A stretch of DNA of 64,000 bases from Dipetalonema caudispina (GCA_013365325.1 JABVXV010000005.1:558001-622000), one strand, 5' to 3'; shown: positions 26,601 through 37,966, counted from the first letter of the stretch. A program made the numbers and translations. Notes: a model not told the origin generated them from the letters alone.

Positions 26601-29600
26601 ATTCCAAAAAAGAAATTAATTCAGTGATCACGAAGTTATTTTTATGTGTCATAATAGTAACTGAATTTGCGTAGAATCTAATTTCAGAGATTGTTATGCA
26701 AAAAGACAAACAAAGAAGAATGTCAGCAAATTGAACAATGCTTTCGAAACGCCAAACTACGGTACTTGTACACAACCAACGCAAAGTGAGATGAGCAGGA
26801 GTTATGAAAATCACAATACTATAAAAACGAGGACTTCTGAAGGAAATTACCCAAATAATTCAAATCCAGGAGAAATAGCTATTATGGATGCATATCAAAT
26901 GAAGCGAATGTTCCAGTGTGATCCATCACAACTGCCAGCTGAAGAAATACCGTCGTTATCACAAACTTCCAATGACTTCCTCGTAATATATGCTTCAAAA
27001 TCCCTTAAAGAACCTAAATCACAAATCTGTGATCTACAACCACAACCAAAGTATACTGTCCATCAATCGAAAAAGGTAGAAGAAAGAAAGAACTCGCCTC
27101 TCTCACACAAGATTGATAAAACATCTCAAGAAAATAACATTGTTGAAGTACCTCAGAAATACGCCAATATGTTGATGAAGAATGAACAAACTGCTGAAGA
27201 ATTTCCTCATTATAACTCAGATTCAACGACTTATTTTTGTCAATCAGGACATGAATTTTTTGAACAACAGACTAAAGAACTGCCGGTCTCAATCCGTAAT
27301 CAACTGATGGATGAGAAATCACAACAATCAACATGCAACCAATCTAAAACCATTTCTGAACTTATGGATTCAAACTTGAAAGGACCGACAATCGATGGAC
27401 AGCTAGAAGCAACCTGGAATCAACCTGCAATAGGGAATGAATCAATTTGGTTGCCTAATAAAAACCCAAGAGACAAACCTTACAGTTTGATAAATTCAAT
27501 GTCTGAATCATCATTCAGTACAGCGAATCGTTATGATGAAAAAACGATAAATTTAAAATTATATCAATCAAATCGGGAAACTGAACATTATGCCAAAAAT
27601 GGAACAGCTGACTTGGAAAACGTTTCTCTAAAAGATCAATTAAATCATCTTCAAGAATTAGAACACTCCGACTGTTTTGCAAAATATGACAAATCTATTC
27701 ATTTCATCCAAAAATCGCAAACAACCAATCAATTAGATGAGTGGTCCAGTGAAACTGATAATGAAGAAGGTGATGTATATCATAAATTATCAGAAGCAGA
27801 AGAAGAAACAGAAACATAGAGGAGTCCCGAACTTGTTACTACAACAGGTGCGGAAGCAGTCAAAGACTTCACAGAAAACCCTATAGTTTCACGAGATGAA
27901 AAGGATTTTGGTTATGCAATTTTTTATTTATACAAAATAATTCAAGGTTAGTAATGATGAGCCGTTGACTACCAACAGCTTACACCGGAAGAGTTTATTA
28001 GTTGCACACCTATGGATGATCTAAAGTGAAAGTGTCATTAAAGATTTCATTTTTTTTTTCTCAAAGCTTTAATGCAATCAAATCAAACATTCACTTTTCT
28101 TATCAATTTCATACTGGAGAGGCACAATGTTTGTGGTAATCTTATAACTTCATTTTAGTAATTTCTAGATTTTACAGATTTTACTGGCAATTTATAGATT
28201 ATGATCTATTCTCCCACCATTCCTCTGTATGAAAGTCCGAGAAAATCTCTTTTGATTTGAAAATATCAAATAGATATGAAATCAGCTTTTAATTCTACAG
28301 TAATATATATTCTTTATATTCCAATCATTTAATCACTGTCATTCATTTAATTATTGTTGTTGCTGATGCGACAAAGTTGCTAATGTCGGAAATAAAATGT
28401 GACATATGCTACAATAAAAACACTTTCTAATATTTGTGAATTATGAGGAATTAAAGTAAACTTAAATAAATTACACGATAAAGGAAAAACACAAAGTAAG
28501 GCTTAAATTTACACCAAATAAACTTGAAAATTTCCAAGGAAATCTGGATTCCGTAAAAAGCAACATAGAAAGAAAAGCTGTTAGAAACATGTGCTAGAAA
28601 ATCTATTTAATTTATTACGAAATGGTCTTAACTTTAAGAAAAAGATGTAGTAAATGAACAGAATAATTGTGCTAGAGATTAATAAAGTTCTTGTACAGTG
28701 GGCACTTGAACAGTCTTCTAGTTGTAATAATATTAATGATTCATGCTGATAAAAGCTGATAATAACTAGGAAAAGTGCAGAAAAAAAGAAGGTTAATGAT
28801 ACTGTCTGAATAGTGTGAACAGATGACTTCCACAACATCTTATTCGAGCAGTATCAAAATACTTAAGCTGTAATTATTTATTGTTCTGCGAAGATTGTGA
28901 AAAGACAACTATGGGTATTACAGCCAAATAAAAATTAAACAACGATACATGGGATATATCAGATTCCAAGTGAATTATTAAACTGATAGCAAATATCGTC
29001 ATTTTGATATAAAGAACAACACTTAATATTTTTTGATACCACATTAAGATTTCATATGTATATTAGAAAAACCAAATTACTTTTATCATTTAATCTCAAT
29101 CCTTCGAGACAAAGAGAAATCCGATTATATGTAAATTCGGTGACTATAATAGCTATCGATAACGTCTGGCACATTCGTATTTTATTTCTTCTTTTCTGTT
29201 AGACACAAATCACATAAAGAAGAAAAAAAAAAAAAAAAAAACCAACCCACAAATCCAATTCGTGCATCACCAGTTTTAGCAACATCAAAACCCTCGCCTG
29301 AACCACCACTTCCACCTTTTGGCGTGATCAATTCTCGTCGTAGCTTTGCAATACGTGCTTTTAACATACCCAAATGACCCATTGTAGCTTTGTTTTTTTG
29401 TGTGCGTGCCATCTGAAACAGAATCAGATACTTCACACAATCCTTCTCTTGATTTTACAGCATCTATTTTATCAAAGTGATTTGTTCCCACTGTCAGTTG
29501 CAAAAATTCTGAAAATACCTTTCACGATTATGAGAATTTACACGAAATGAATAATATAAATTTACGCATTAAATATATTCAAAACGTGTTTCACTGTATA

Positions 29601-29658
29601 ACTTACAACTTATCATTACCTCGGCTTCAATTTCCGAAATTTTCGCCAAAATCGACAT
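17658..29658 (-). CDS. DRG1: Developmentally regulated GTP-binding protein 1 (DRG1)
   Basis: Nine exons on the minus strand: 29620-29658, 29247-29412, 19324-19524, 19037-19206, 18670-18800, 18434-18488, 18253-18365, 17929-18051 and 17658-17757. They total 1098 bp, or 365 residues, the usual size of the family, and all junctions are in phase. Visible landmarks are the N-terminal ARTQKNKAT and [16 protein letters not shown] helices, the G1 P-loop GFPSVGKS (residues 69-76), [18 protein letters not shown] (G3), NKID (G4), and a C-terminal TGS region with [11 protein letters not shown] and the end VVQIVKK. DRG1 is an Obg-superfamily GTPase of the cytoplasm that binds DFRP1 and assists ribosome function. 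Intron 2 is 9.7 kb, interrupts the codon for the first glycine of the P-loop, and contains an entire plus-strand gene. Its donor (GTTGGT) is followed directly by about 19 T residues. The stop is TAA at 17658-17660. Confidence 0.97.
19525..21901. other. DRG1 intron 2, proximal part
   Basis: This is intronic DNA between DRG1 exon 3 and the start of the nested plus-strand gene. Several short frames occur, but none shows conserved composition or good splice context. A short ACT/CTA repeat lies just before the nested gene. The 5' end and promoter of the nested gene must lie here. Confidence 0.5.
21849..21880. repeat. ACT trinucleotide repeat
   Basis: About eight near-perfect ACT units lie immediately upstream of the first coding exon of the nested membrane-protein gene. 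The same unit recurs inside that exon, where it encodes threonine. Confidence 0.8.
21902..27819 (+). CDS. Single-pass membrane protein nested in DRG1 intron
   Basis: Four exons (21902-22249, 23648-23821, 24162-24499, 26688-27819) join in phase to give 663 residues. The protein starts with a hydrophobic signal peptide ([14 protein letters not shown]), then a Thr-rich linker encoded by ACT repeats, a cysteine-containing segment ([10 protein letters not shown]), and a compact extracellular region of about 150 residues. One transmembrane helix follows at about residues 261-283 ([19 protein letters not shown]). The cytoplasmic tail of about 377 residues comes from one exon, is rich in Gln, Asn, Ser and Glu, and ends in acidic repeats. 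The region before the membrane has alternating strand and helix character and might be a SEA-like module, but that is a guess. I do not recognise the family. The gene lies wholly inside DRG1 intron 2 on the opposite strand. An AATAAA at 28391 is a plausible poly(A) signal. Confidence 0.8.
22063..22135. repeat. ACT/ACC coding repeat (poly-Thr)
   Basis: Imperfect ACT and ACC triplets in the first exon of the nested gene encode a Thr-rich linker of about 20 residues, suitable for O-glycosylation. The tract length is likely to vary between individuals. Confidence 0.8.
27820..29246. other. DRG1 intron 2, distal part
   Basis: This stretch covers the 3' UTR of the nested gene, with AATAAA at 28391 and again near 28413, followed by intronic DNA up to the DRG1 exon 2 donor. 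I see no further coding exon. Confidence 0.5.
29223..29241. repeat. A19/T19 tract beside DRG1 donor
   Basis: Nineteen consecutive A residues on the plus strand form a U tract in the DRG1 transcript, starting six bases after the exon 2/intron 2 boundary. U-rich sequence at this position is a known binding context for TIA-1-type proteins, which help recruit U1 to weak donors. The donor here, GTTGGT, is weak. Confidence 0.75.
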
Positions 29659-30385
29659 CCTGATTGGAGATGGCACTTATAGGAAAAAACGCCTGAAATA
29701 TATTAAAGTTTGCAGTCCAAGAAGCCGTCCCTAACGACAGTATATGTACAGCTTGCAACATATTCCAGTCACTCAAATTTATCGTTAGTATTTCAAGTAC
29801 CGTTATTTCATCACTTAGATTCTTTTCAGAAAATACTTCTTCCACATCTTTAGATTTTTAAATTATTTGGCTATGAAAGAAATAAGATCAATCCTATTAA
29901 AAGTGATTTGTCAATTTTTCCCTCATTAAACCATCACTTCTTATGAATAGCAAGTAGTATCATAAGCCGAAAAAATGAATTAGCAAAAACTGTTTCTTAC
30001 TATATACCAAGGATGAAAGACAATTCAAAGATATTATACAACCTCATTTCATTGTTTGTGCTTGAATGTCAGTAGACTCAATAAAATGACGACTGGAAAA
30101 ATGTCCAGTTCATACGTTGACAATTCAGTGAGTTCAGCAGTGTTACTTACGTTCTTAACACGGTTTGAAAATTAGATGTATTTCCCTTATGTGCAGAACA
30201 TTTATAAATGATAACAAAATTAGTTTTGGGAAGAAATTTTATATAAACAAGAATTACAATGGGACATTCAAAAGGTATCAAATGACACTGAAAAAACACG
30301 TACTTGTAGCGGAAAAACCATTTCTCAGATCATGAAATTATAGAAATAATCCAGAAACTGAAAAGTAAATATAAGATATAACTAG
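29659..30385. other. Region upstream of DRG1
   Basis: The DRG1 start codon at 29658 is preceded on its strand by a TTTTCCTATAAG acceptor-like stretch. No other gene is evident. The DRG1 promoter, or an intercistronic spacer if it is co-transcribed with the gene upstream, should be here. Confidence 0.4.
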
Positions 30386-30915
30386 GCAATCATGTCAAAA
30401 ATAATAAATTTCTGGGAAATAACATTAAATCTGCAAAAATCACATGTTCGCTTGAGAATTCTATCGAATTCATATGCAGATCCAATCCCAACCAAGCACA
30501 AAAGTACAGAAATGAGCTCCTGAAATTTGCTTTTGAAAACTGATGTAGAGGTGCAGAGTTCATACAATTTGGGGAAACTAGAGAAACGCGATCTTCCAAA
30601 CATTCCTAATACAAAATCTTGCTTTTTTGGCAAACTATATTCTCGAACTCCATTATTTACCACCTAAAATAATAGAAGGGATGACAATTTGCAAAAAGAA
30701 GATACTCATTAATTCTCATCAACAGACACTATCAGCTTAAACTTAAGTATGGTTCTACTGACGAAAATTCAAAGTTATTATATACCAAGTTCCAAAGCAA
30801 CCGGAATTAATAGAAAACGTAATGCATCATTTCTAGTTTCCAGTTGAGCTCGTCGGCGTTCTTCTACTTGTGCAGCTGCATCACCGCCGGCTTCAAGTCC
30901 ACGTGGTACAAACAT
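30386..30915 (-). CDS. Small gene, unrecognised, structure uncertain
   Basis: An ATG at 30913-30915 follows a TATTTCCAG acceptor, a possible trans-splice site. It opens a frame of about 43 residues: MFVPRGLEAGGDAAAQ, a basic stretch (EERRRAQLETRNDALR), then a hydrophobic end (FLLIPVALEL). A second segment at about 30500-30663 starts after a TTTTAG acceptor and encodes REYSLPKKQDFVLGMFGRSR and more. The junction is not clean: the obvious donor after ELG is in phase 1, whereas the second segment is only open in phase 0. The true product may be a very short protein or may use a weaker donor (CCG/GTTGCT). I do not recognise the protein. Confidence 0.35.
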
Positions 30916-32283
30916 TCTTGGTTAGTTCGTTGTCGAAGGCTGGAAATAATCCAAAATATGAATTAGTTCCAATAAAAAATCGTTGGAAAACGTCGTCCTT
31001 AAAGCTAACATGTGTCAGGAAGCATGGGGTATATGTACAGGGGCATAAACATCATCAAAATATAATCGAACAATTTTTCAACATAAACAGTGATCTTCAT
31101 TATAACCTTCCTGATCCAAAATTTGGATCTTTTCCGATTTAATACTAATCCAAAGTAAGTGAAGCTCATATTTCGGAAGTATGAACTTCTAACTAGTTGA
31201 GTTTTGTAGAATTATTTGAAATGAAAAAGCATACAACAGAGTCCGAGCAATATCAACTGAGCAACCAACTGGCAATCTCAATAGAAGTAGTTAGAAGTGG
31301 ACTGGATGTTGCTGGGCCTTATGAAACATAATGAATGAATGAATGATACACTGACTCATTAAGGGTTTCACTTCTTGAGACTTTATTTATAAGAACTGCT
31401 TATGCAATAAAAACTTCATGCTTTGGGATTTATAGTGAAGTTCGAAATAAGTTCGAATAAAGCAGATCATACAGCGCTCCACTAATGATAATGGAGATTT
31501 GAAAGGAACAACCCTAATGGTAATGCAGTTAAATTACATCATTACTAATGATAGTTAAATCCAACATTTCTCGGCTTTACTCCTTCTATCTTCATAACAT
31601 CCGATAGCCAATCTCGTAAACATCCAGTAAGATATAACACAAGAGTCAGATCTTAATTGTTACTGAAGAAAAATAAGCGGATTACAAAACTTTATTCACA
31701 GACAATCAAAAATATTTTTTCATCTTTTCAAATTCTCTAAGTCTTCTTCAGTTCATTCTTAGAGCGCTCATATATTCTGAAGGACTTCTGAATGAATCTT
31801 CGCACTCTGTATGTAAATATTGCCTGAAACATAGTACCAAATCAAGTCCTTACTAATTAAAATAAACTTAATGTATACTTGAACTATATTAAGCACGAAC
31901 CGATAGAATATTAAGGTTTACCACATCACTAACATTATTATTTTAAGGTCCCTAAACTAAGGAAGCGTTTAATTTAAAGACATTAGTAAACCAACGAACC
32001 ATTTTTCTGCTATTTTCACTCCTTCAATATCAGTTCATGAAATATTGTGGGACACTGAATGCTGCTCGTAAAAGGGAACAGTGAGTGATCTTCCATATTT
32101 CCAGTAGTAAATTTAAAGATATTGTTCTGATAAGTGAAACAATTTTTTATTGAAAGTCCGTTTTCGCCTTAAAAGTGTCGAATAACAGAAACAGCGAAAT
32201 TATTTAAACCTTAACAAAATCATCAGTAGCTTATTTGGGTGGATTAAAACAGAATAGCTCGAATGAAATAAAAACAGTGTTTT
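30916..32283. other. Intergenic region
   Basis: Nothing in this 1.4 kb stretch looks coding on either strand. It contains an AATG/GAAT microsatellite near 31330-31346 and presumably the 3' UTR of the methyltransferase gene. Confidence 0.5.
31330..31346. repeat. AATG microsatellite
   Basis: Four tandem AATG/GAAT units lie in intergenic DNA downstream of the minus-strand methyltransferase gene. Confidence 0.7.
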
Positions 32284-34403
32284 TTAAGAATCTAATCTAG
32301 TTCTTGTACCCACTGTGCAGTTCACCACCACCGAATGAAGCTGCATTTTTATAAACAACTCTCTGATTTCCTCTATGAAAGGATAATTTTGATTATGAAT
32401 GTGATCAAGCTTTGAATGGAACAACAAATTAATGTTAAAATTATCAATTTAAACTCTACCTAAACAAGCCATAAATTTATCCATAGTCTCTTGGTTTCTT
32501 ATTGTATTTGCTAGTAGACAACAAGGACCAGTGTTGATTTCTTTTGTAAATGCAATAAGAAGTTTTCTGATGGCATGAATAAGTGGTTTTATTGCCAGTG
32601 TATCGTAAACAACATCTAAAAAGTCAAGTTAATTTTGAATATTGAGTTAGTTAATTATAAATGGAAAATTGTGAACACACGCCTAATAACAGAACCAAAT
32701 CTTTTCAAAACTTTAATTTAGCTAGTATGAATTCTAAACCTGCTGCAAAGATAGCATCTGGTATAACACGAATATTTTCCACATTTATGGTTTCCCATTC
32801 AAGAAAAATAACGTTGAATATATCATAATTCTGAAAAAAGATGCTTTCTAGATCCGCATCTAAATTTTAGTACGAATAATCTAACATTTATCAACAATGG
32901 GCTATAATATCTCAAACTGATTTGTGATTTTATTCTTTAAAAACTATATGCCGTTTTCAGTATTTTGTATTACATCTGTTTCCACGAAACAAATTTTCAT
33001 ATCTGAATGGCGGTACTCAGCAAGGGAATTATCACTACAGGAGTAAAGGCGAAGAATACAATTCAACAAACTAATATAATACCAATATTATTTGAGTACT
33101 TTTATTCCCAAAATTTTGAAGTAAATACCTTCGGAAAATTTGATCGAATATTATCGCGAATTATATTCAACACATCATCATTCCCGTCAGAAAGTGTAAT
33201 ACTTTTGGCAAAACCAGAAGCAGCAAGTGCAATACCAAGTAATCCACAACCGGCACCTAATTCTAAAATATTTTTTCCGCTGACATAAGCACGACCATGT
33301 TTCAACAAATAATTCGCTAGATCACAAGATGCCTGCAAGTAAGTCATTGCACAAATTAGAAGCAATTTGGCTCAGCATATGTTGTTCTTTTTTTATTTCC
33401 TCATTCATCTTTTCACTCTATTTTTTCCCTTTCTTTCCCTCTCATTTAATTTCTTAGATACTTCTGCTTTTTTAAATCCTTTTTAATCCATGAAGCTCAT
33501 TACTTTGAAGAGCATATATCTTTCCCTTCAATAATCTCTTCTTCACCGAAAATCATGTTAAAATAGTCCTAAAGCTAACTTAAAAATCTGGAATGGAAAT
33601 CTAACTTTCATTAACAGATCGTATTTAGTGGAAGCAAACAATGATTCGCTTTAAAAGTTTACCAAATGTGAGCATCAAGTACCTGCCAACAAGAGAGACC
33701 AGTAGTTCCTTGTGATAACTGATAGCGGCACTCTTGTACAATGATATATTTTGAGAAAGCTTCATCAAAATAAATTCTATCTACATGCATTATATTGTCC
33801 ATCATAGAATTCGTCAAGCAAGTATACAACTGCCAATCAATTTCAACATGTCGCATTTCCAGCTGAAAAATAACATTTAAGAGAGGGATTCTTCACTCAT
33901 TTCAAAATTCCAAGGCAAATGCATGAAAGAAGTCATGGTAGAAAATAAAGTAGTAATTAGATTAGAATAATATTTACATTTTCCTTGGCTGATAAGATTC
34001 TGATATGATAACGTACTTACTTGTTCGATGATATATTTCAGGGCATTACGATGTGACTTCCGAAAGTGACACTTTCTGAAACGAGACGATATCGTACAAA
34101 GAATATCGCCAAGAAATTGTTGCTGAGATGAATCCTCGCAGAATGAGACGATTTCATTTAGCAATTCATGGCTAATAGTAGCACAGGCAAAATATTCTCG
34201 CACAAATTGCGCTATTTCCTAAAATTGTTGAATATATAAGAACGAGAAAGGATACGATCAAGTTTGTTAATCATTGAAGTAAATCATCCTATGGGACAAT
34301 AAAATCATACCTTTCTTGCTAATTGTCCAGAAACGTCCGGAAGTTCACAAGGATGACCTTTATGAAAGATTACATAATTGTCGTTAGGAAGTCTATTATC
34401 CAT
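32284..34403 (-). CDS. EEF2KMT: EEF2KMT/FAM86-type protein-lysine methyltransferase
   Basis: The exons read in order from about 34.4 to 32.3 kb on the minus strand. An N-terminal helical region is followed by QGTTGLSCWQ, the family signature corresponding to YGTTGLxxWxA, and then SAM-binding motif I NILELGAGCGLLGIAL (exon near 33.1-33.34 kb). Motif post-I is ITLSDGNDDVL. Motif II, IPDAIFAADVVYDT, spans an exon junction between about 32.74 and 32.62 kb. LLANTIRNQETMDKFMACL follows, and the last exon is 32284-32372. These are the seven-beta-strand methyltransferase features of FAM86/EEF2KMT, which trimethylates a lysine of elongation factor 2. The start is uncertain: the in-frame ATG at 34403 (MDNRLPND) is used here, but a TTTCAG acceptor 30 bases upstream suggests a short extra 5' exon. 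The gene is divergent from the centrin-like gene. Confidence 0.88.
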
Positions 34404-34960
34404 GAAATTTGGAATGGAGAAGTTCAGACTTTCCTGAAATTGGCGAACAACCCGGTTGACAACAAATACTCGAAGATCCACAGGTTATTCTGCCGGAAAG
34501 CTTTCCGGCAGCTGACAAATGAGACATAGATTGTGTAATGGATTCATCCTAAAAGAGACCAATGAAGTCACTCAACGTTTCATCACTTTGATGGGACATG
34601 TCCGGTGAGATTACCGGTGCGGGGAAGATTTCAGGAATTTCATCAAATTTAGTAAAAGATTGAAGTGTTAGTGGTTGAATTCACTGCTTTTCTTTATTAT
34701 TTTTTTCCAAGAAATTGAAACAAAAATTTGTTCATTTTAATTTAATTTCGTTTCCTTAACATCGATTAATGCATTAAGTTTCATTTCATTTCATTTGATC
34801 GCAAATTTTTACACACAACTTGCTAATTTTGGATACTTATCTAAAGAACTAGCAAAGGAAAAATGTTTGTACAATTTATTGATATTTATCTGTCTCTACC
34901 TGATAAGTTAATTAAGTATAATTTACAGTTACGAACAGAAACGATTAGTTACTGTCAGTT
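34404..34960. promoter_or_regulatory. Divergent promoter region, EEF2KMT and centrin-like gene
   Basis: About 560 bp separates the two divergent start codons and must serve both promoters. It contains an imperfect inverted repeat around CCGGAAAGCTTTCCGG near 34492-34507 and repeated TTTCATTTCATTTCA near 34780. No core promoter motif is convincing. Confidence 0.45.
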
Positions 34961-36230
34961 ATGGCTAATATTGTTGGTTTTCAATGTACGGCAGCATCTC
35001 AACAAACGATCAGTGAATATTCACGACGAGAATTGCAGGAAGCATTTTCAAAATTTGATCCGGAAGGTACTGGAGTAACATCTATTAAAAATCTCAAGGT
35101 TAACTTTTTTTTGCGAGTGCTATGTACGGGCTATATCATTATTGATCCATTTTGGAAATGAATGTATTTTAATAAGGCTTCAATGAGATTTGAATTTATT
35201 GACGAAATTGGCTATTGTTCTGGAAGAAAATCGTTTCATTTCAGACAATTCTTCGATCACTTGGTTTTGAGCCACGAAATGATGAAATACGAATTTTAAC
35301 AGAAAAAATTGAAGAAAATGGACAACAACAAAAAGGTAGTTTGTGTTTGTGTCAATATTGAAATTCGACGGGTATGGTACTTCGGCAAATAAGAGTGATA
35401 AGACATTCCTTGGTCTACGTTGTAAGATTGTAGTAGTGACGAAATATTTCGATATTTTAGAAAGACTTCTTCAAGTTTGCTGAATTTGCAGTATTTGCTT
35501 TGCTATTTCAGATAAAATTACATTTAAAGAGCTAAGTGATTTGCTGAGCGAAAAATTAGATGAACGGAATGGGATCAAAGAAATGCATGCTGCATTTGAA
35601 TTATTTGATTCTGATTTCAAAGGATATATCACAATTGATGATTTGCGAAGAGTTGCTGAAGAACTGGGTGAAACCATAGCAGAAGACCAACTAAAAGTAA
35701 GTTAACCCAATGCTAGGAAACCGTTTTAGTTTTCTTTCCAATGATAATTTTTTTTTAAATTTCTTCATAAATAAAATACTCATCTGCGTTTTGAAAAGTG
35801 CACTTCATGTGAGATTCAAATTATATCGTTCCATAATAAACGGCAATTGATGCTGCTCATATTTTTCTTCTGTTATTACTTCACTATTACAACTGGCAGT
35901 TAAGTATTCGATATTATAAACTTTATCGTCTAAAGAATAAGATATTAATAGTTGCTCTTCATACTCCTAGACGATTACTTAGGTACTAAAGTTAGTTTTA
36001 CCTGAGTTTCACTAACATGTCTGAACAATCACGAAGTAGTAGTCTTTTTCTTACAAGTCTGTGTTATTGGTTGGATTTCTTATTGTTCATTTTGCAAGCA
36101 AACTATACTATTCTTCAAGTTCTAGTTTTATATTTTAAAGGAAATGATTTTGGAAGCTGATACTCACGGTAGTGGTAATGTTTGCGAAGATGATTTTTAC
36201 GCTGTAATGAAGAAAACCTCACTTTATTAA
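34961..36230 (+). CDS. Centrin-like EF-hand protein
   Basis: Four exons (34961-35098, 35245-35335, 35512-35696, 36141-36230) join in phase to encode 167 residues, the size of centrins. Four EF-hand positions can be aligned. EF1 (DPEGTGVTSIKN) lacks the acidic residue at loop position 12. EF2 (around EENGQQQKDKIT) is degenerate. EF3 (DSDFKGYITIDD) is canonical. EF4 (DTHGSGNVCEDD) is partly conserved. The spacing and the motifs FSKFDPEGTG, LRSLGFEPRNDEI and AAFELFDSDFKGYI are those of centrin/caltractin rather than calmodulin. Nematodes lack a classical centrin at their centrioles but keep centrin-like genes of this type. Calcium binding is probably limited to EF3. The exon 4 acceptor is TTTTAAAG, weaker than the usual TTTCAG. 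Confidence 0.88.
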
Positions 36231-37894
36231 GTGACTTCCCGTGAATGTTGCTGATTGGTTTGGGAAGTATTTAACTCTTTCCATTCAGTGTTTTTGAAAT
36301 TTAAATATTGTTGTTGTCTTTTTTGTCATCATTGTACTTTGTCTCACGTTCATTATCCGTAACGCTTCAAGTCGTAGCTTCATCCATCCAGGCAGTTAAC
36401 GTATTACATTTTCTTGTTCGGGCGAATGTTAAGGTGGATCCTTTCTAATCTTCTTTCAACATAGTGATTAATAATATTCAAACGTTACGTAGCAGCTGAG
36501 CTGGCTTTTTTGAGTTCATTTCATTTTTGGTTGTTTATCTCTGTTTTTGATCAGTGTTCAAACCTTCTAAAGCTTTCCCAGTGTTTTCAAAAATTGTACC
36601 TAATTTTTGCTGTAGATAGTATGTACTATTTCATTATAACGATTTTCCTTTGTTAAATTTTTTCATTTTCTTATGCTTCTAATTTTATTATAACACCACT
36701 GCGCAATTCAAAATAATTCTCATTTGGAAAAGTTCTATTCACATAAGCTGAAATTGACATGAGTCACGTGAGAATCGCTTTTTAACGTTGGTATTCTGAT
36801 TTTTGCTGTTTCTAGAAAACCATCTGTAAAATTTTCCAATCATCTAATAGAGATGTTTCTTCGTTTAATTGAAATCTGACTACTGATTAGTACAGTGTTA
36901 GCACATGTGAAAGTTCATTTAAAGGCTCACGGGGCTCGCCAGTATACTTTTCGACGGAAGCATAAAGTTGCTTAAATGCAAATCGTCTGGATATTGTATG
37001 GGTTTTCTTTTTTTTTTTGAACGAAATGCATGTGTTTATGAACTAAGTAAAAGCATAAGATGAACTACAGTGTTTCTAATTTTCATTTATTGTAAAGAGA
37101 AATGAAAGCTAAGAGAATTTACCATGTCGATGATTTGTCTATACTCATTTGGATTTGAATAATACGTATTAGTCTTCTTACTCGTGCAAATTCTTATTAC
37201 TAATGTTAAGCTATCTAATTTTGATTTTTTTTCAGTGTGAAACATTTATGGATATATTACACAGATATGTTTGAAATATACTTCGGTAATTTGCAAAAAT
37301 TAAAAAAAGAAATTTGGTAGAGGGGATGATGTTATTATTCAGGTTTGTCCCTCAAGAAAGGTTCGAAGTTTTTAGGGAATATTCAAAAATTGAGCGGTTC
37401 AATATAAAAAAAACAATTCACTACCTTTCGTATTTAGTAAACCATTACTATCATTTCAGACTAAATAAACCTGCATAAATTAGATTATTTGATTTGACAA
37501 CTTCAAGGATAAGATGTGATTGATTAATTTATACGGCCTATCCCAGTTAATTTGTGTGCTCCGCACGATTTTTGATAACTGTGATAGTGAGACTTATAAT
37601 CTGGTATTATTGCCGGGAATATTGGATCTCATACTAATCATTATAACAGTTTTTTAATTAAATTTAGAAGCCTAAATAAATTGCAAATTTAAATCGCTCA
37701 TTGATGCATATCTCCTGGTATAGTGACAGTTTCAGATCTCAAAATGTCGATTAGTTCGATGTAAAGTACTTCCCAACCAATAATGATATCTTAACAAACA
37801 AAGCTGTCGGTACTTGTCCTTTTCACCTCCTCCTATCAGTTAGCAAAGGAAATCGCTACCCTCATCACAACCAAACATTATGATGCAGTACTCA
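36231..37894. other. Intergenic region
   Basis: This 1.66 kb stretch between the centrin-like gene and the tRNA has stop codons throughout and no exon-like segment that I can support. It includes the 3' UTR of the centrin-like gene. Confidence 0.5.
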
Positions 37895-37966
37895 GGTCTT
37901 GGCCGGGATCGAACCGGCGACCTTCTGCGTGTGAAGCAGACGTGATAACCACTACACCACAAGACC
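37895..37966 (-). tRNA. tRNA-Val (anticodon CAC)
   Basis: The minus strand reads as a complete 72 nt cloverleaf without intron. The acceptor stem GGTCTTG pairs with CAAGACC. The D arm and A box contain TGGTGTAGTGG. The anticodon stem TCTGC/GCAGA encloses the loop TTCACAC, giving anticodon CAC (valine, GUG codons). The T arm contains the B box GGTTCGATCCC. Acceptor and anticodon stems pair perfectly, so it is likely functional and transcribed by RNA polymerase III from the internal promoter. CCA is not encoded, as expected for a eukaryote. Confidence 0.96.

Noticed and set aside
29223..29241. A19 tract as the poly(A) tail of a retroposed sequence
   Set aside because: It sits exactly next to a functional DRG1 splice donor, and the adjoining sequence is an intron-containing gene, not a processed copy.
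30870..31142. Plus-strand 90-codon frame
   Set aside because: It overlaps the better-supported minus-strand start after a TATTTCCAG acceptor and has no splice or family support.
37895..37966. tRNA-like element as a SINE or tRNA pseudogene
   Set aside because: Acceptor and anticodon stems pair perfectly, both internal promoter boxes are intact, and there is no adjacent repeat body or A-rich tail.
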